NCBI RefSeq assembly: GCF_008641105.1
Contig: NZ_VTTI01000004.1
Span: forward strand, 62,001 to 126,000
DNA length: 64,000 nt
Source of the DNA: Halopseudomonas salina
GTDB lineage: Bacteria; Pseudomonadota; Gammaproteobacteria; Pseudomonadales; Pseudomonadaceae
Direction: 5' to 3'
Part shown: positions 1 through 9,344 of the stretch, piece after piece
How the letters are laid out: each line of letters opens with the position of its first letter
Position numbering within the stretch: the stretch's first letter is position 1
Notes under the pieces: model-generated
Databases searched by the model: none
The model's input: the letters and a program-made list of their open reading frames with translations, nothing else
What the model was told of the DNA's origin: nothing
Translations under genes and position numbers: made by a program

Positions 1-103
1 CTCGATAAGGCAAACGCACCATCAGCCAGAGCAGACCCAAGCCGAGCCAGATCGGCCAATAACGCGGATGCAACAGCGCGGGACGAAAAACCGGAGCACT
101 CAT
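1..103 (-). CDS. lpxL: Lipid A lauroyl/acyl-transferase, LpxL/HtrB-like (N-terminal fragment, runs off left edge)
   Basis: The reverse strand reads [34 protein letters not shown] before the window ends, without a stop. The HPRYWP...LGLGLLWL...LPYR pattern is the usual N-terminus of the membrane-anchored acyltransferases that add a secondary acyl chain to lipid A at the inner membrane. Only about 34 residues are visible, including the first transmembrane segment, so the catalytic HX4D motif cannot be checked. Two further in-frame ATGs lie upstream (to positions 115 and 118); none has a clear ribosome site, and 103 was chosen by resemblance to the family. It diverges from minC, the arrangement I remember from Pseudomonas. 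Confidence 0.7.
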   Translation of the reverse strand, partial: MSAPVFRPALLHPRYWPIWLGLGLLWLMVRLPYR

Positions 104-214
104 AAGTAACGCCATCATTATTAAAAGTGCATTCTACCCAAGCAGCGCGCAGCTTGCGATCAGCGCGGCCAATCTATATAAGTGTGCCCACTAACCGTGC
201 TCTGTGGATCTGAA

Positions 215-982
215 ATGACTGTTGATACCAATCTCGACCTGCTGGATAACGACCCCGTGTTCAATCTCAAGGGCGGCATGCTGACCGTTACGGTGATCGA
301 AGTAGTCCGTCTGGACACCGGCCGTTTTGCCCGGCAACTGGGCGACAAAGCGGCACAAGCGCCCAATCTGTTTCGCGACACGCCCGTGGTGCTGAGCCTG
401 GAAAAGCTTGACGCTCATATGAACGTAAGCACCTTGGCAGGCCTGCTGCAGATATGTCGCAACCACGGGCTGTTACCGGTGGCACTACGCGGCAGTGACA
501 ACTTCCGGCCGCTGGCCCAACAGAGCGGACTGGTTCTGATGCCCCCCGGTCGTGGGCGGGACCGCACGGTGGATATGCCGGTAAGCGACGAAGCTCCAGC
601 GCCAGCAGAAAATCCGGCTAAAGAAGATACCCCAGAGCCCGCAGCCGCTCCAGGCCAGAACAGAATCGTCACCCAACCGATACGCTCGGGCCAGCAGGTC
701 TATGCGCCAGGCGGAGACCTGATTGTGATGGCACCGGTCAGCGCTGGCTCCGAGCTCCTCGCCGATGGCAACATTCACGTCTACGGACCTTTGCGCGGAC
801 GTGCCCTGGCTGGCGTGCGCGGCGACACCCAAGCGCGGATTTTCTGTCAGTCACTGGAGGCCGAACTGGTGTCCATCGCTGGCCATTACAAGGTCGCTGA
901 AGATCTGCGCAAGGAATCTCTGTGGAAGAACGCGGTCCATGTATGTCTGGATGGTGACAGCTTGAAGATAGCAGCCCTATGA
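215..982 (+). CDS. minC: Septum site-determining protein MinC
   Basis: MinC inhibits FtsZ polymerisation; MinD holds it at the membrane near the poles so that division happens at mid-cell. The 255-residue product has an N-terminal FtsZ-inhibitory domain (about 1-105), a Pro/Ala/Glu-rich linker (about 115-150), and a C-terminal beta-helix with repeated Gly turns ([20 protein letters not shown], then [13 protein letters not shown]) that binds MinD and dimerises. The frame is open back to a GTG at 182, but the ATG at 215 gives the start expected for the family. It is the first gene of minC-minD-minE, with 133 nt before minD containing a perfect 12-bp palindrome at 1003-1014. Confidence 0.93.
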   Translation: MTVDTNLDLLDNDPVFNLKGGMLTVTVIEVVRLDTGRFARQLGDKAAQAPNLFRDTPVVLSLEKLDAHMNVSTLAGLLQICRNHGLLPVALRGSDNFRPLAQQSGLVLMPPGRGRDRTVDMPVSDEAPAPAENPAKEDTPEPAAAPGQNRIVTQPIRSGQQVYAPGGDLIVMAPVSAGSELLADGNIHVYGPLRGRALAGVRGDTQARIFCQSLEAELVSIAGHYKVAEDLRKESLWKNAVHVCLDGDSLKIAAL

Positions 983-1115
983 CTGATACTGTGCAACCAT
1001 CAGCGGGCGCCCGCAAACCGTAGCCTTGAGCCATCACAAGGTGTCTTCCGGGCATCTCGCAAAACGCCGTCGCGGCGCATCCAAATCACTCAATTTATCG
1101 GACAGGAAGGTCACT

Positions 1116-1925
1116 TTGGCTAAGATTATTGTCGTCACCTCAGGCAAGGGCGGAGTTGGCAAGACTACAACCAGCGCAGCCATAGGTACCGGGCTCGCCT
1201 TGCGCGGATTCAAGACTGTTATCGTCGACTTCGACGTCGGCCTGCGCAATCTCGACCTGATCATGGGTTGCGAACGCCGGGTGGTCTATGACTTCGTCAA
1301 CCTGATCAATGGCGACTCCAATCTCAACCAGACCCTGATCAAGGACAAGCGCTGCGATAAGCTGTTCATTCTTCCCGCATCGCAGACCCGTGACAAGGAC
1401 GCCCTGACCGAAGACGGTGTTGAGCGAGTGCTCAACGAGCTGAAGGAGACCTTCGATTATATCGTTTGCGATTCCCCTGCCGGTATCGAGAAAGGCGCGC
1501 ATCTGGCCATGTATTTCGCCGACGAGGCCGTGGTAGTGACTAACCCGGAGGTTTCTTCCGTTCGCGACTCAGATCGTATGCTGGGTCTTTTGGCCAGCAA
1601 ATCGCGGCACGCCGAGAAAGGTGAAAAGATCCGCGAGCATCTGTTGCTTACCCGTTACAACCCCGCCCGCGTTGCCAACGGTGAGATGCTTTCGGTAACC
1701 GACGTAGAAGATATTCTCTCGATCCCGTTGCTGGGCGTTATTCCGGAGTCGCAGGCGGTATTGAAAGCCTCCAACCAGGGCGTGCCGGTCATCATGGATG
1801 AAACCAGCGATGCTGGTCAGGCGTATAGTGATGCAGTCTCCCGCCTGCTTGGTGAAGACGTCCCGCATCGCTTCCTGGAAGCTGAAAAGAAGGGCCTTCT
1901 GCAGCGCCTGTTCGGGGGTCGGTAA
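1116..1925 (+). CDS. minD: Septum site-determining protein MinD, membrane ATPase
   Basis: MinD is a ParA/MinD-type P-loop ATPase that binds the membrane when ATP-bound, recruits MinC and is released by MinE, producing pole-to-pole oscillation. The deviant Walker A motif KGGVGKTT is at residues 11-18, and the C-terminus ends in a basic amphipathic membrane-targeting helix ([12 protein letters not shown]). The start is the TTG at 1116: it gives the standard [17 protein letters not shown]-terminus and 269 residues, and it follows a good ribosome site (AGGAAGG about 6 nt upstream). An ATG start at 1026 in the same frame would add 30 residues unlike the family. The stop overlaps the minE ATG by one base (TAATG). 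Confidence 0.95.
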   Translation: MAKIIVVTSGKGGVGKTTTSAAIGTGLALRGFKTVIVDFDVGLRNLDLIMGCERRVVYDFVNLINGDSNLNQTLIKDKRCDKLFILPASQTRDKDALTEDGVERVLNELKETFDYIVCDSPAGIEKGAHLAMYFADEAVVVTNPEVSSVRDSDRMLGLLASKSRHAEKGEKIREHLLLTRYNPARVANGEMLSVTDVEDILSIPLLGVIPESQAVLKASNQGVPVIMDETSDAGQAYSDAVSRLLGEDVPHRFLEAEKKGLLQRLFGGR

Positions 1926-2185
1926 TGAGTATTTTTGATTATTTCCGCGATCGCAAGAAGCCGACCACCACCGCTTCGATGGCCAAGGAACGTCTGCAGA
2001 TCATTGTCGCCCACGAGCGGGGACAACGGACCCAGCCCGACTACCTGCCGCAACTGCAGCAGGAAATCATCGACGTGATCAGCAAATACGTGAAAATTGA
2101 CCGTGAACAGGTCCACGTGGCCCTTGAAAATCAGGATGACTGTTCGATCCTGGAACTGAACATCACCCTGCCCGAACGGCCCTGA
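1925..2185 (+). CDS. minE: Cell division topological specificity factor MinE
   Basis: This 86-residue protein stimulates the MinD ATPase and restricts MinCD to the poles. The N-terminal MSIFDYF segment is the membrane-binding helix. The MinD-contact region follows (about 13-31, ending in [10 protein letters not shown]). The C-terminal dimerisation and topological-specificity domain starts near residue 35. Length and motifs are normal for the family. The start codon overlaps the minD stop, so the two are probably translationally coupled. A strong 12-bp hairpin lies six bases after its stop. Confidence 0.95.
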   Translation: MSIFDYFRDRKKPTTTASMAKERLQIIVAHERGQRTQPDYLPQLQQEIIDVISKYVKIDREQVHVALENQDDCSILELNITLPERP

Positions 2186-2190
2186 TCCCT

Positions 2191-2217
2191 GCAGGACGCC
2201 TGGGCCAGGCGTCCTGC
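2191..2217 (+). terminator. Perfect 12-bp hairpin between minE and the RluA-type gene
   Basis: Arms at 2191-2202 (GCAGGACGCCTG) and 2206-2217 are exact reverse complements around a 3-nt loop (GGC). There is no T-run; the hairpin is followed at once by TAAATG, and the ATG is the first possible start of the next gene. It could slow or partly stop transcription leaving minE, protect the 3' end of the min mRNA, or hide the start of the next gene. Confidence 0.5.
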
Positions 2218-2220
2218 TAA

Positions 2221-2871
2221 ATGCCTGGTAGATCCATGCCCCTTAGTGAAATCTCGATCCTCCATGAGGATCCGTCCTTTCTTGTTGTGTGCAAGCCTTC
2301 GATGCTCCTGTCCGTGCCCGGTCGCGCAGAGGACAACAAGGACTGTCTGATTACCCGGCTGCAGGACAACGGCTACCCCGAAGCACGTATCGTGCATCGG
2401 CTCGACTGGGAAACCTCGGGCTTGCTGGTATTGGGCCGCAACGCCGATAGCCACCGGGAGCTGTCACGCCAGTTCCACGACCGCGAGACCGAGAAGATGT
2501 ATATCGCGTTGTGTTGGGGCCAGCCAGACACGGAAACAGGTCAGATCGAGCTGCCACTGCGCTATGACCCTGCCACCAAGCCCAGACACGTTGTTGACCA
2601 CGAGCAGGGCAAGCACGCGCAAACCTTCTGGCGGGTTATCGAGCGTCTTCCCGAGTATTCTCGCGTGGAATTGACCCCAATAACCGGTCGCTCACATCAG
2701 CTGCGGGTGCATATGCTATCGATTGGCCATCCATTGCTTGGCGATCAGCTCTACGCCCAAGGGGAAGCCCTGGACGCCTGCCCTCGCCTGGCCCTGCATG
2801 CAGCCCGCCTGGGAATAAGCCACCCGGAGACGGGTGAACGCATGATTTTCGATAGTCCGGCACCGTTCTGA
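2221..2871 (+). CDS. rluA: RluA-family pseudouridine synthase
   Basis: The enzyme isomerises uridine to pseudouridine in rRNA and/or tRNA. RluA itself modifies 23S rRNA U746 and tRNA U32 in E. coli. The 216-residue protein carries the family signature RIVHRLDWETSGLLVL (about residues 59-74) with the catalytic Asp, and a later RSHQLRVHM motif. It lacks an S4 domain, and its length matches RluA (about 219) rather than RluC or RluD, which supports the symbol. A second ATG at 2236 would remove five residues. No Shine-Dalgarno is clear because the preceding hairpin occupies that space. The position after minCDE is what I remember from Pseudomonas. Confidence 0.85.
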   Translation: MPGRSMPLSEISILHEDPSFLVVCKPSMLLSVPGRAEDNKDCLITRLQDNGYPEARIVHRLDWETSGLLVLGRNADSHRELSRQFHDRETEKMYIALCWGQPDTETGQIELPLRYDPATKPRHVVDHEQGKHAQTFWRVIERLPEYSRVELTPITGRSHQLRVHMLSIGHPLLGDQLYAQGEALDACPRLALHAARLGISHPETGERMIFDSPAPF

Positions 2872-2896
2872 CAGTTTGCTGCCAAGGAGCTAAAGC

Positions 2897-4183
2897 ATGA
2901 CCCACAGTCCCACCAACCAGCGGCTCGCTGACTTTATCCAGGCTTCACCCACGCCCTTTCACGCCACCCAGCACATGGTAGAAAGCCTGCTTGCGGCGGG
3001 CTTCGAGCACCTCGACGAACGAGCGGACTGGCAACTCAAACCAGACGGACGCTACCTGGTGACGCGCAATGGTTCTTCCCTGATCGCGTTCACCCTGGGC
3101 AAGCCGGAAACCGGCATCCGATTGGTGGGCGCCCATACAGACAGTCCCTGTCTGCGCGTCAAACCACAACCAGAACTCAATCAGCAGGGTCTGTGGCAAC
3201 TTGGCGTAGAGGTCTACGGTGGCGTTCTGCTGGCTCCCTGGTTCGATCGCGATCTGTCCCTGGCTGGCCGGGTGACGTTCCGTAACCGAGACGGTGATTT
3301 GCAGAGTCGACTGATTGATTTTCGCCGCCCCATTGCAACCATTCCCAGCCTGGCGATCCATCTCAATCGGGGTGTGAATGACAACCTGGCGATCAATGCA
3401 CAGACTGACCTGCCACCGGTCCTGGCCCACAGTCAGGAACCGACGCAGGATCTGCGAGAGCTGTTGCGCAGTCAGCTGGAAAAGGAGCATCCAGATTGCG
3501 GTCTGGAGCAGGTGCTGGACTACGAACTGAGTTTCTATGACACCCAACCACCCAGCACACTGGGGCTGGACGGCGATTTCTTCAGTTCAGCGCGTCTGGA
3601 TAACCTCCTCAGTTGTCATGCCGGGCTGGCTGCGCTGATAAACAGTGGGGCAGGCCAACCCTGCATGCTGGTCTGTACCGACCACGAAGAGGTCGGTTCA
3701 AGCTCAACCTGCGGCGCAGATGGTCCATTTCTCGAGGACGTGCTCAAGCGCGTCATCCCTGATAACAGTGCGCGTATCCGCACGATCCAACGCTCCGTGT
3801 TGATTTCGGCGGACAACGCCCATGCAGTCCACCCCAATTTTGCCGACCGGCATGATGGCAACCATGGCCCTCGTCTGAATGCGGGCCCGGTGATCAAGAT
3901 CAACAGCAACCAGCGCTATGCCACAAACAGCGAGACCTCATCATTTTTTCGGGAGCTTTGCGTTCAGGCTGACGTGCCAGTGCAAAGTTTCGTGGTACGC
4001 AGTGACATGGGCTGCGGCAGTACCATCGGGCCGATCACGGCCAGCAGGCTTGGCGTGCGCACCGTGGATATCGGTGTTCCGACCTTTGCCATGCATTCGA
4101 TCCGCGAAATGGCTGGCAGTCGAGATACAGAGTACCTGATCCGCGTGTTGACGCAGTTCTACAACACCGAGCGGCTTGTATGA
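2897..4183 (+). CDS. apeB: M18-family aminopeptidase (aspartyl aminopeptidase type)
   Basis: This cytoplasmic dinuclear-zinc aminopeptidase removes N-terminal residues from peptides. The 428-residue chain shows the M18 metal-site motifs: [13 protein letters not shown] near residues 79-91, [22 protein letters not shown] in the middle, and [15 protein letters not shown] after it. Near the C-terminus [14 protein letters not shown] carries the last metal-ligand histidine. The start ATG follows a good ribosome site (AAGGAG). It lies 25 nt after the pseudouridine synthase gene, so the two could be co-transcribed. A GC-rich hairpin follows the stop and separates it from the convergent oxidoreductase gene. 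Confidence 0.92.
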   Translation: MTHSPTNQRLADFIQASPTPFHATQHMVESLLAAGFEHLDERADWQLKPDGRYLVTRNGSSLIAFTLGKPETGIRLVGAHTDSPCLRVKPQPELNQQGLWQLGVEVYGGVLLAPWFDRDLSLAGRVTFRNRDGDLQSRLIDFRRPIATIPSLAIHLNRGVNDNLAINAQTDLPPVLAHSQEPTQDLRELLRSQLEKEHPDCGLEQVLDYELSFYDTQPPSTLGLDGDFFSSARLDNLLSCHAGLAALINSGAGQPCMLVCTDHEEVGSSSTCGADGPFLEDVLKRVIPDNSARIRTIQRSVLISADNAHAVHPNFADRHDGNHGPRLNAGPVIKINSNQRYATNSETSSFFRELCVQADVPVQSFVVRSDMGCGSTIGPITASRLGVRTVDIGVPTFAMHSIREMAGSRDTEYLIRVLTQFYNTERLV

Positions 4184-4195
4184 ACGCAACGAGGA

Positions 4196-4218
4196 GGCCC
4201 GCCTTTAGCCGGCGGGCC
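4196..4218. terminator. GC-rich hairpin between convergent genes
   Basis: GGCCCGCC (4196-4203) and GGCGGGCC (4211-4218) form a perfect 8-bp stem around a 7-nt loop. It lies between the aminopeptidase stop and the end of the minus-strand oxidoreductase gene, so it probably ends transcription from both sides. There is no T-run, so its strength is uncertain. Confidence 0.55.
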
Positions 4219-4232
4219 CAAGAAGAGCTGCC

Positions 4233-5183
4233 CTACTCTCTTACAAGAATGACCTTACCCACGATCTTGTCAGCCGCAAGCTCGGCGAAAGCCTCTTCCG
4301 CCTGATTCTGATTGAAGGTTTTCGCTACTATAGGCTTGAGTTTGCCCTGGGCAAAGAGCGGCCAAAGACGCTCCTCCATCCGCGCGAGCAAACCAGCTTT
4401 GTAGTCAGCGTCACGTGTGCGCAATGTCGAGCCCACCAGAGTGATCCGCTTCATCAGCATTTTCGCCAGATCAAGCTTGGCATCGCGCCCACCCATCAGG
4501 CCAATCAGCACCCAGCGGGCGTCCACGCCCAGCAGGTCCAGGTGGTCTCCTGCATAGGTCGCCCCCACGGGATCGAGGGCAACCTGAAAGGGTCCTTCCG
4601 ACTGCAAAGAAGCGATACCGTTCTGACGCAACGCACCCCCGGTAGCGCCTAACTCCTTGCAGGCCTGAAGTTTTTCTTCACTGCCCAAAGTTACCCAGCA
4701 GGGGTTGCCGAGCGCCTTGCACAACTGAACCGCCGCGGTACCCACGCCACTGGCACCGGCATGGATAAGAACCTTCTCGCCTGGCTGGGCCGCACCCAGC
4801 TCGAACACGTTAAGCCAGGCCGTGCTGAACACTTCGGGGATCGCTGCTGCTTCAGCCCAATTGAGCCCCGCAGGCACCGGTAGCAAATGACGTCCATCAA
4901 CCACCACCTCATCCGCCATCCCGCCACCGGCCAGAAGTGCACAGACACGGTCGCCAACCTGCCAACGACTCGGACCACTGATCTCGACTACTTCCCCGGC
5001 ACATTCCAACCCCAAAACGGGCGTCACACCGGGCGGCGGCGGATACATCCCGGCTTTTTGTAACAAATCCGCACGGTTCAGCCCGGATGCCTTTACGGCG
5101 ACCCTAACCTGCCCTGTCATAAGCTCTACTGCGGGCTGTTCGCGCCATTGCAGCGAACCTCCCTCGGCTTGCAATCCTCTCAC
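4233..5183 (-). CDS. NAD(P)H quinone oxidoreductase, PIG3/TP53I3 subfamily
   Basis: This 316-residue protein is a zinc-independent member of the medium-chain dehydrogenase/reductase superfamily. Such enzymes transfer electrons from NAD(P)H to quinones or other carbonyl acceptors in the cytoplasm. Family hallmarks are GLNRADLLQKAGMYPPPPGVTPVLGLECAGEV (about residues 33-64), the nucleotide-binding loop HAGASGVGTAAVQLCKALG (about 138-156), and a C-terminal EEAFAELAADKIVGKVIL. The true substrate cannot be read from sequence. It is transcribed away from prc across a 109-nt gap. Confidence 0.85.
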   Translation of the reverse strand: MRGLQAEGGSLQWREQPAVELMTGQVRVAVKASGLNRADLLQKAGMYPPPPGVTPVLGLECAGEVVEISGPSRWQVGDRVCALLAGGGMADEVVVDGRHLLPVPAGLNWAEAAAIPEVFSTAWLNVFELGAAQPGEKVLIHAGASGVGTAAVQLCKALGNPCWVTLGSEEKLQACKELGATGGALRQNGIASLQSEGPFQVALDPVGATYAGDHLDLLGVDARWVLIGLMGGRDAKLDLAKMLMKRITLVGSTLRTRDADYKAGLLARMEERLWPLFAQGKLKPIVAKTFNQNQAEEAFAELAADKIVGKVILVRE

Positions 5184-5292
5184 GGTGCCTCCATAGTGAA
5201 ATATCAGCTAATCAAAGATGGGAACCAAGATTCACCCATCGAGCCTAAACTTGCAATCGAACTATTTTCTCCCCCGGACGCGACCACTCTAA

Positions 5293-7395
5293 ATGAAACG
5301 ACCACATTTTCTGCGCACCACTTGTTTCGTTGTGCTGTTTGCCATGGGCTTTGGCGCTCTGGCAGCCGAACAGCGTGAACCCCTCGACCTCGAAAGTCTG
5401 CAGCCTACCCGCGAACAGATGCTCGCCAGCCTCCAGACTGTGGAGCTGCTCAGACTCAGCCATTACAACAAACTGCGGCTGAACGATGAGCTTTCCAGCG
5501 AGATATTCGATAACTACGTAAAAGCGCTCGATCCCCAGCGCAGTCTGTTCACCGCTGCCGACATCGCGATTTTCGAGCGCTACCGATACAAGCTGGATAA
5601 TCTCCTGCCTGCCGGCGATTTGAGCGTTGGATTTGCCATGTACAAACGCCAGATGGATCGCCTCGATCAGCGCCTGGCATACGCACAGGAGCTGCTCGAC
5701 AAGGGCGTGGAAACCCTTGACTTCGCCTCTGATCAAACCATTCTGATTGACCGCGAGGATGCCTCCTGGTCAGCCGACGAAGACGAATTGGTGCAACTCT
5801 GGCGCAAGCAGATAAAGGATGAAGTGCTGCGCATGAAGCTCGCCGGTCGCGACATGGAAATCATCGAGGAAATGCTCGGAAAACGCTACAAGGGTCAGCG
5901 TCTGCGCCTTTCGCAGACTCAGAGCGAAGATATTTTCCAGGGTTATATCAATGCCTTTACCCAAGTGTACGACCCGCATACCCAGTACATGTCACCCGAG
6001 GTAGCTGAAAACTTCGATATCAACATGAGTCTTTCGCTGCAGGGCATCGGCGCGGTACTGCAAAGCGACGAAGAGTACACCAAGATCACCCGCCTGGTCC
6101 CCGCAGGTCCGGCTGCCAAAAGCCAGCAACTTGCCCCTGCCGACCGAATTATCGGTGTAGCGCAGGGCAACGACGAGATGGTCGATGTGGTTGGTTGGCG
6201 CCTCGGTGAAGTGGTAAAGCTGATCCGGGGCCCCAAGGGCTCGGATGTACGCCTGGAAGTGATTCCTGCCAGCAACCCACCGACTGACCTGTCAACCCGC
6301 ACAGTCGCACTGGTGCGGGAGGAGATCAAGCTTGAGGACCAGGCTGCGAAGTCCACAGTCCTTGAATTTGGCGACGGTGAGGATACCCAACGTATCGGTG
6401 TCATCCAGGTACCTAACTTCTATATCGACTTCAAGGCTTATAGACGCGGTGACGATGACTACACCAGTACCACGCGGGATGTACGTCGCCTGCTGAGTGA
6501 GCTGCAGAAACAGGACGTCGACGGCGTTGTGCTCGATTTGCGCAACAACGGCGGTGGTTCGCTGCAGGAAGCTACCGAGCTGACAGGTCTGTTCATTGAC
6601 AAGGGTCCGACTGTGCTTGTGCGCGATACCCAGGGTGATGTGCAGGTGCTGGACGACCCGGAGACAGGTGTAGCCTATACAGGACCCATGGCCGTACTGG
6701 TCAACCGTCTTTCTGCCTCAGCCTCGGAGATCTTTGCAGGCGCCATGCAGGACTACGGGCGAGCCCTGGTGATTGGCGAACCCACCTTTGGCAAGGGCAC
6801 TGTCCAGTCTATCCAGCCACTGAATCATGGTGAACTGAAGCTGACGCTGGCCAAGTTCTACAGGGTATCGGGCCAGAGCACCCAGCATCGTGGCGTTGTG
6901 CCTGACATCCACTATCCCTCTCTGCTGGAAACCACTGACATAGGCGAGAGCAATCTGCCCGGTGCGCTACCCTGGGATACCATTCCGCCAGCCAGATACG
7001 AAGCAGACGGCCACCTGACTCCCTTTATCAAGCAGTTGGCGACACGCCACGAATTGCGTGCTGCAATCGATCCGGAGTTTTCCTACACTTTGGCCAGACT
7101 GGATCTGAACCGTACCCTGGAGGAGCGCAAATTTCTGCCTCTCAACGAGGCCAAGCGCAGGGAGCAGCAGGATGCCTTTGATGAAAGCCTGCTACTTCTC
7201 GAAAACAAACGACGCGAGGCACGGGGTGAAAAACCTCTGACCGAGCTCGAAAATGATGATCCTCTCGCTGACATTGCTCCGGCGATGGCCGGGGCCGATG
7301 AAGAAGATATGAAGGATGATGCCTTTCTGACAGAAACCGGCCAGATCCTGATAGACCTCCTCGAACTGCAGCACCAACTGGCGCACGCCGGCTAG
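5293..7395 (+). CDS. prc: Periplasmic tail-specific (C-terminal processing) protease Prc
   Basis: Prc degrades periplasmic proteins with non-polar C-termini. In Pseudomonas a homologue (AlgO) can cleave MucA and so release the AlgU sigma factor. The 700-residue product has a Sec signal peptide (about 1-24), a PDZ region (roughly 230-320) and the S41 protease core. The Ser-Lys dyad is visible as S476 in SASASE and K501 in FGKGTVQ. That 25-residue spacing, and D487 in MQDYG, match E. coli Tsp (S430/D441/K455). A charged helical C-terminal region follows. An 8-bp inverted repeat lies 13 nt after the stop. Confidence 0.94.
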   Translation: MKRPHFLRTTCFVVLFAMGFGALAAEQREPLDLESLQPTREQMLASLQTVELLRLSHYNKLRLNDELSSEIFDNYVKALDPQRSLFTAADIAIFERYRYKLDNLLPAGDLSVGFAMYKRQMDRLDQRLAYAQELLDKGVETLDFASDQTILIDREDASWSADEDELVQLWRKQIKDEVLRMKLAGRDMEIIEEMLGKRYKGQRLRLSQTQSEDIFQGYINAFTQVYDPHTQYMSPEVAENFDINMSLSLQGIGAVLQSDEEYTKITRLVPAGPAAKSQQLAPADRIIGVAQGNDEMVDVVGWRLGEVVKLIRGPKGSDVRLEVIPASNPPTDLSTRTVALVREEIKLEDQAAKSTVLEFGDGEDTQRIGVIQVPNFYIDFKAYRRGDDDYTSTTRDVRRLLSELQKQDVDGVVLDLRNNGGGSLQEATELTGLFIDKGPTVLVRDTQGDVQVLDDPETGVAYTGPMAVLVNRLSASASEIFAGAMQDYGRALVIGEPTFGKGTVQSIQPLNHGELKLTLAKFYRVSGQSTQHRGVVPDIHYPSLLETTDIGESNLPGALPWDTIPPARYEADGHLTPFIKQLATRHELRAAIDPEFSYTLARLDLNRTLEERKFLPLNEAKRREQQDAFDESLLLLENKRREARGEKPLTELENDDPLADIAPAMAGADEEDMKDDAFLTETGQILIDLLELQHQLAHAG

Positions 7396-7407
7396 GTTGC
7401 CCCTATT

Positions 7408-7440
7408 CCGGTGCTTTGACAAATAACGTCTCAGCACCGG
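7408..7440 (+). terminator. Inverted repeat downstream of prc
   Basis: CCGGTGCT (7408-7415) and AGCACCGG (7433-7440) form a perfect 8-bp stem with a 17-nt loop, followed only by TTTATCC. It is a weak intrinsic terminator candidate between prc and the EAL/GGDEF gene. Confidence 0.35.
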
Positions 7441-7571
7441 TTTATCCGGACCACCCTTCTCCTCTGACTCTGACTGTAAACTTTCTGTAACAAATCCAGC
7501 ACACACTTGTCGCCTGCATGGGCAACGCACTTCGTTGCGTCAGCGCCCCAACCCGAGCTTCGGAGACCGCG

Positions 7572-9344
7572 ATGAGCACGCTGGAAAAGTTACTGGATAT
7601 CATTCATGGCGGCCACATCACGGTTTTGTTCCAACCTATTGTTTCCACTGTGCAGCAGCGGATCATTGGTTATGAAGCTCTCAGCCGCGGCCCTTCCAAT
7701 AGTCCACTGCATTCCCCAATGGTCCTGTTTGCGGCGGCGCGGCAATACGGCAAGCTGACCGAGCTGGAGATGCTTTGCAGGCAGAAAGCGGTAGAAGGTT
7801 TCAGCCAGCAAAAGCTGCCCGGCAAGCTCTTCCTCAACGTTTCACCGGAAAGCCTGCTGGAACAGCAGCATTATCCGGGTCGGACCCTGACAATGCTTGA
7901 GACGGTCGGAATGTCTCCAGAGCAGGTGGTTATTGAACTGACTGAACAAGCACCCATCGACAATTTCGGACTGCTCTACAGCGCCCTTCACCACTATCGG
8001 GACATGGGCTTTTCTATCGCCCTCGATGACCTTGGCGCGGGATACTCCAGTCTGCGGATGTGGTCGGAGTTACACCCTGAGTACGTCAAGATCGATAGAC
8101 ACTTCATCGACGGCATTCATATTGACCGGATCAAGCGAGAGTTCGTCGGCTCTATTCTCGATATGGCCAAAGCGTCCCGCGCCCATGTGATTGCCGAGGG
8201 CATCGAACTCCCTGAGGAGCTCGAGGTACTGCAGGACATGGGAGTGGACTGGGTTCAGGGCTACCTGCTGGGGCGCCCGGAAGCTCACCCAACGGCCTGC
8301 CACAAATCCATTATTGAGAAACTGGAGCCCAATGAGCAGCGATTGACTGAGGAGCCAGGATTGCACAGTCTACTGATCCAGGTCGACAGCGTGCGCCATA
8401 ACGAAACGGTCAAGAACGTTCTGACCCGATTTCAGCAACAGGCCAGCCTCAACAGCCTGGCGATCGTCGACGACCAGAACAGACCGATCGGAACTGTGCA
8501 CAGTCATCAGCTTGCCCAGGCCATGCTGCGTCCCTTCGCTGTGGAGGTTCAGAACCGCAGGCCCATCAGCCAGTTGATGGAGACCGAATGTCTGGTCGTC
8601 GACATACAGCAAAGCTTACAAAGAATCAGCCGCCTGTTGACCAGCCGTGCGCGCCAGCGCCTGGACGAAGACTTCATTATTGTCGACAACGGCTACTACC
8701 TGGGTCTGGGGCGGGTAATAGATGTTCTGCGACAGATAACCGAGCTGAAGATCCGACAGGCTAGGCATGCCAACCCCTTAACTCTCCTACCAGGCAATGT
8801 GCCGATCAATGAATGCCTTGGCCGCCTTCTGTCCAACAAACAGGAAGCACACCTGTGTTACGTCGATCTGGATGGTTTCAAACCATTCAATGACATCTAC
8901 GGGTACGGTAAGGGAGATGAGGTGTTGCTGGGCCTGGCACAGATACTCCGGGATGTGTGTGACCCGCGCTGCGACTTTGTCGGGCATATTGGTGGAGACG
9001 ATTTCATGCTGGTGCTGCGTAGTGCCGACTGGCAGGACCGACTCTATCTTCTGAACCAACGCTTCCAGAGCCTGTCACGACATTTCTATCGGCCGGAACA
9101 TCTAGCCGACGGCGGGTTCGGCGCTCCCGACCGCGAAGGACTTTGGCGCAAGCATGATCTGTTGAGCATATCGGTGGGCGTACTCCATCTACCTGCCTGG
9201 AACCATGGCATTACCGATCCGGCAGAGCTTGCTGAAAAGGCGTCCCACGCCAAACACGAAGCAAAAAAGTCCAGGGGCTTCAGTATGGTTTGCAGACAGT
9301 TGGGGCAGAAGCCGGGCACTACCCTTAAGCCCATCGCCCTCTGA
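7572..9344 (+). CDS. c-di-GMP signalling protein: EAL domain, CBS pair, GGDEF-like domain
   Basis: This is a 590-residue soluble protein with no membrane segment. The EAL phosphodiesterase domain comes first (about 5-245) and keeps its catalytic residues: EAL (35-37), N in LFLNVSPESLL, ELTEQ, ALDDLGAGYSS (equivalent to DDFGTG), VKID, AEGIE and VQGYLLGRP. Two CBS motifs follow (about 270-400), probably sensing a nucleotide. A diguanylate-cyclase-like domain ends the chain, and its active-site loop reads GGDDF (about 473-477) instead of GGDEF. I expect c-di-GMP hydrolysis with a regulatory or weak cyclase domain. ATG 7572 was preferred over 7518 because CGGAG precedes it. The EAL-CBS-GGDEF order next to prc also occurs, as I recall, in P. 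aeruginosa. Confidence 0.9.
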   Translation: MSTLEKLLDIIHGGHITVLFQPIVSTVQQRIIGYEALSRGPSNSPLHSPMVLFAAARQYGKLTELEMLCRQKAVEGFSQQKLPGKLFLNVSPESLLEQQHYPGRTLTMLETVGMSPEQVVIELTEQAPIDNFGLLYSALHHYRDMGFSIALDDLGAGYSSLRMWSELHPEYVKIDRHFIDGIHIDRIKREFVGSILDMAKASRAHVIAEGIELPEELEVLQDMGVDWVQGYLLGRPEAHPTACHKSIIEKLEPNEQRLTEEPGLHSLLIQVDSVRHNETVKNVLTRFQQQASLNSLAIVDDQNRPIGTVHSHQLAQAMLRPFAVEVQNRRPISQLMETECLVVDIQQSLQRISRLLTSRARQRLDEDFIIVDNGYYLGLGRVIDVLRQITELKIRQARHANPLTLLPGNVPINECLGRLLSNKQEAHLCYVDLDGFKPFNDIYGYGKGDEVLLGLAQILRDVCDPRCDFVGHIGGDDFMLVLRSADWQDRLYLLNQRFQSLSRHFYRPEHLADGGFGAPDREGLWRKHDLLSISVGVLHLPAWNHGITDPAELAEKASHAKHEAKKSRGFSMVCRQLGQKPGTTLKPIAL

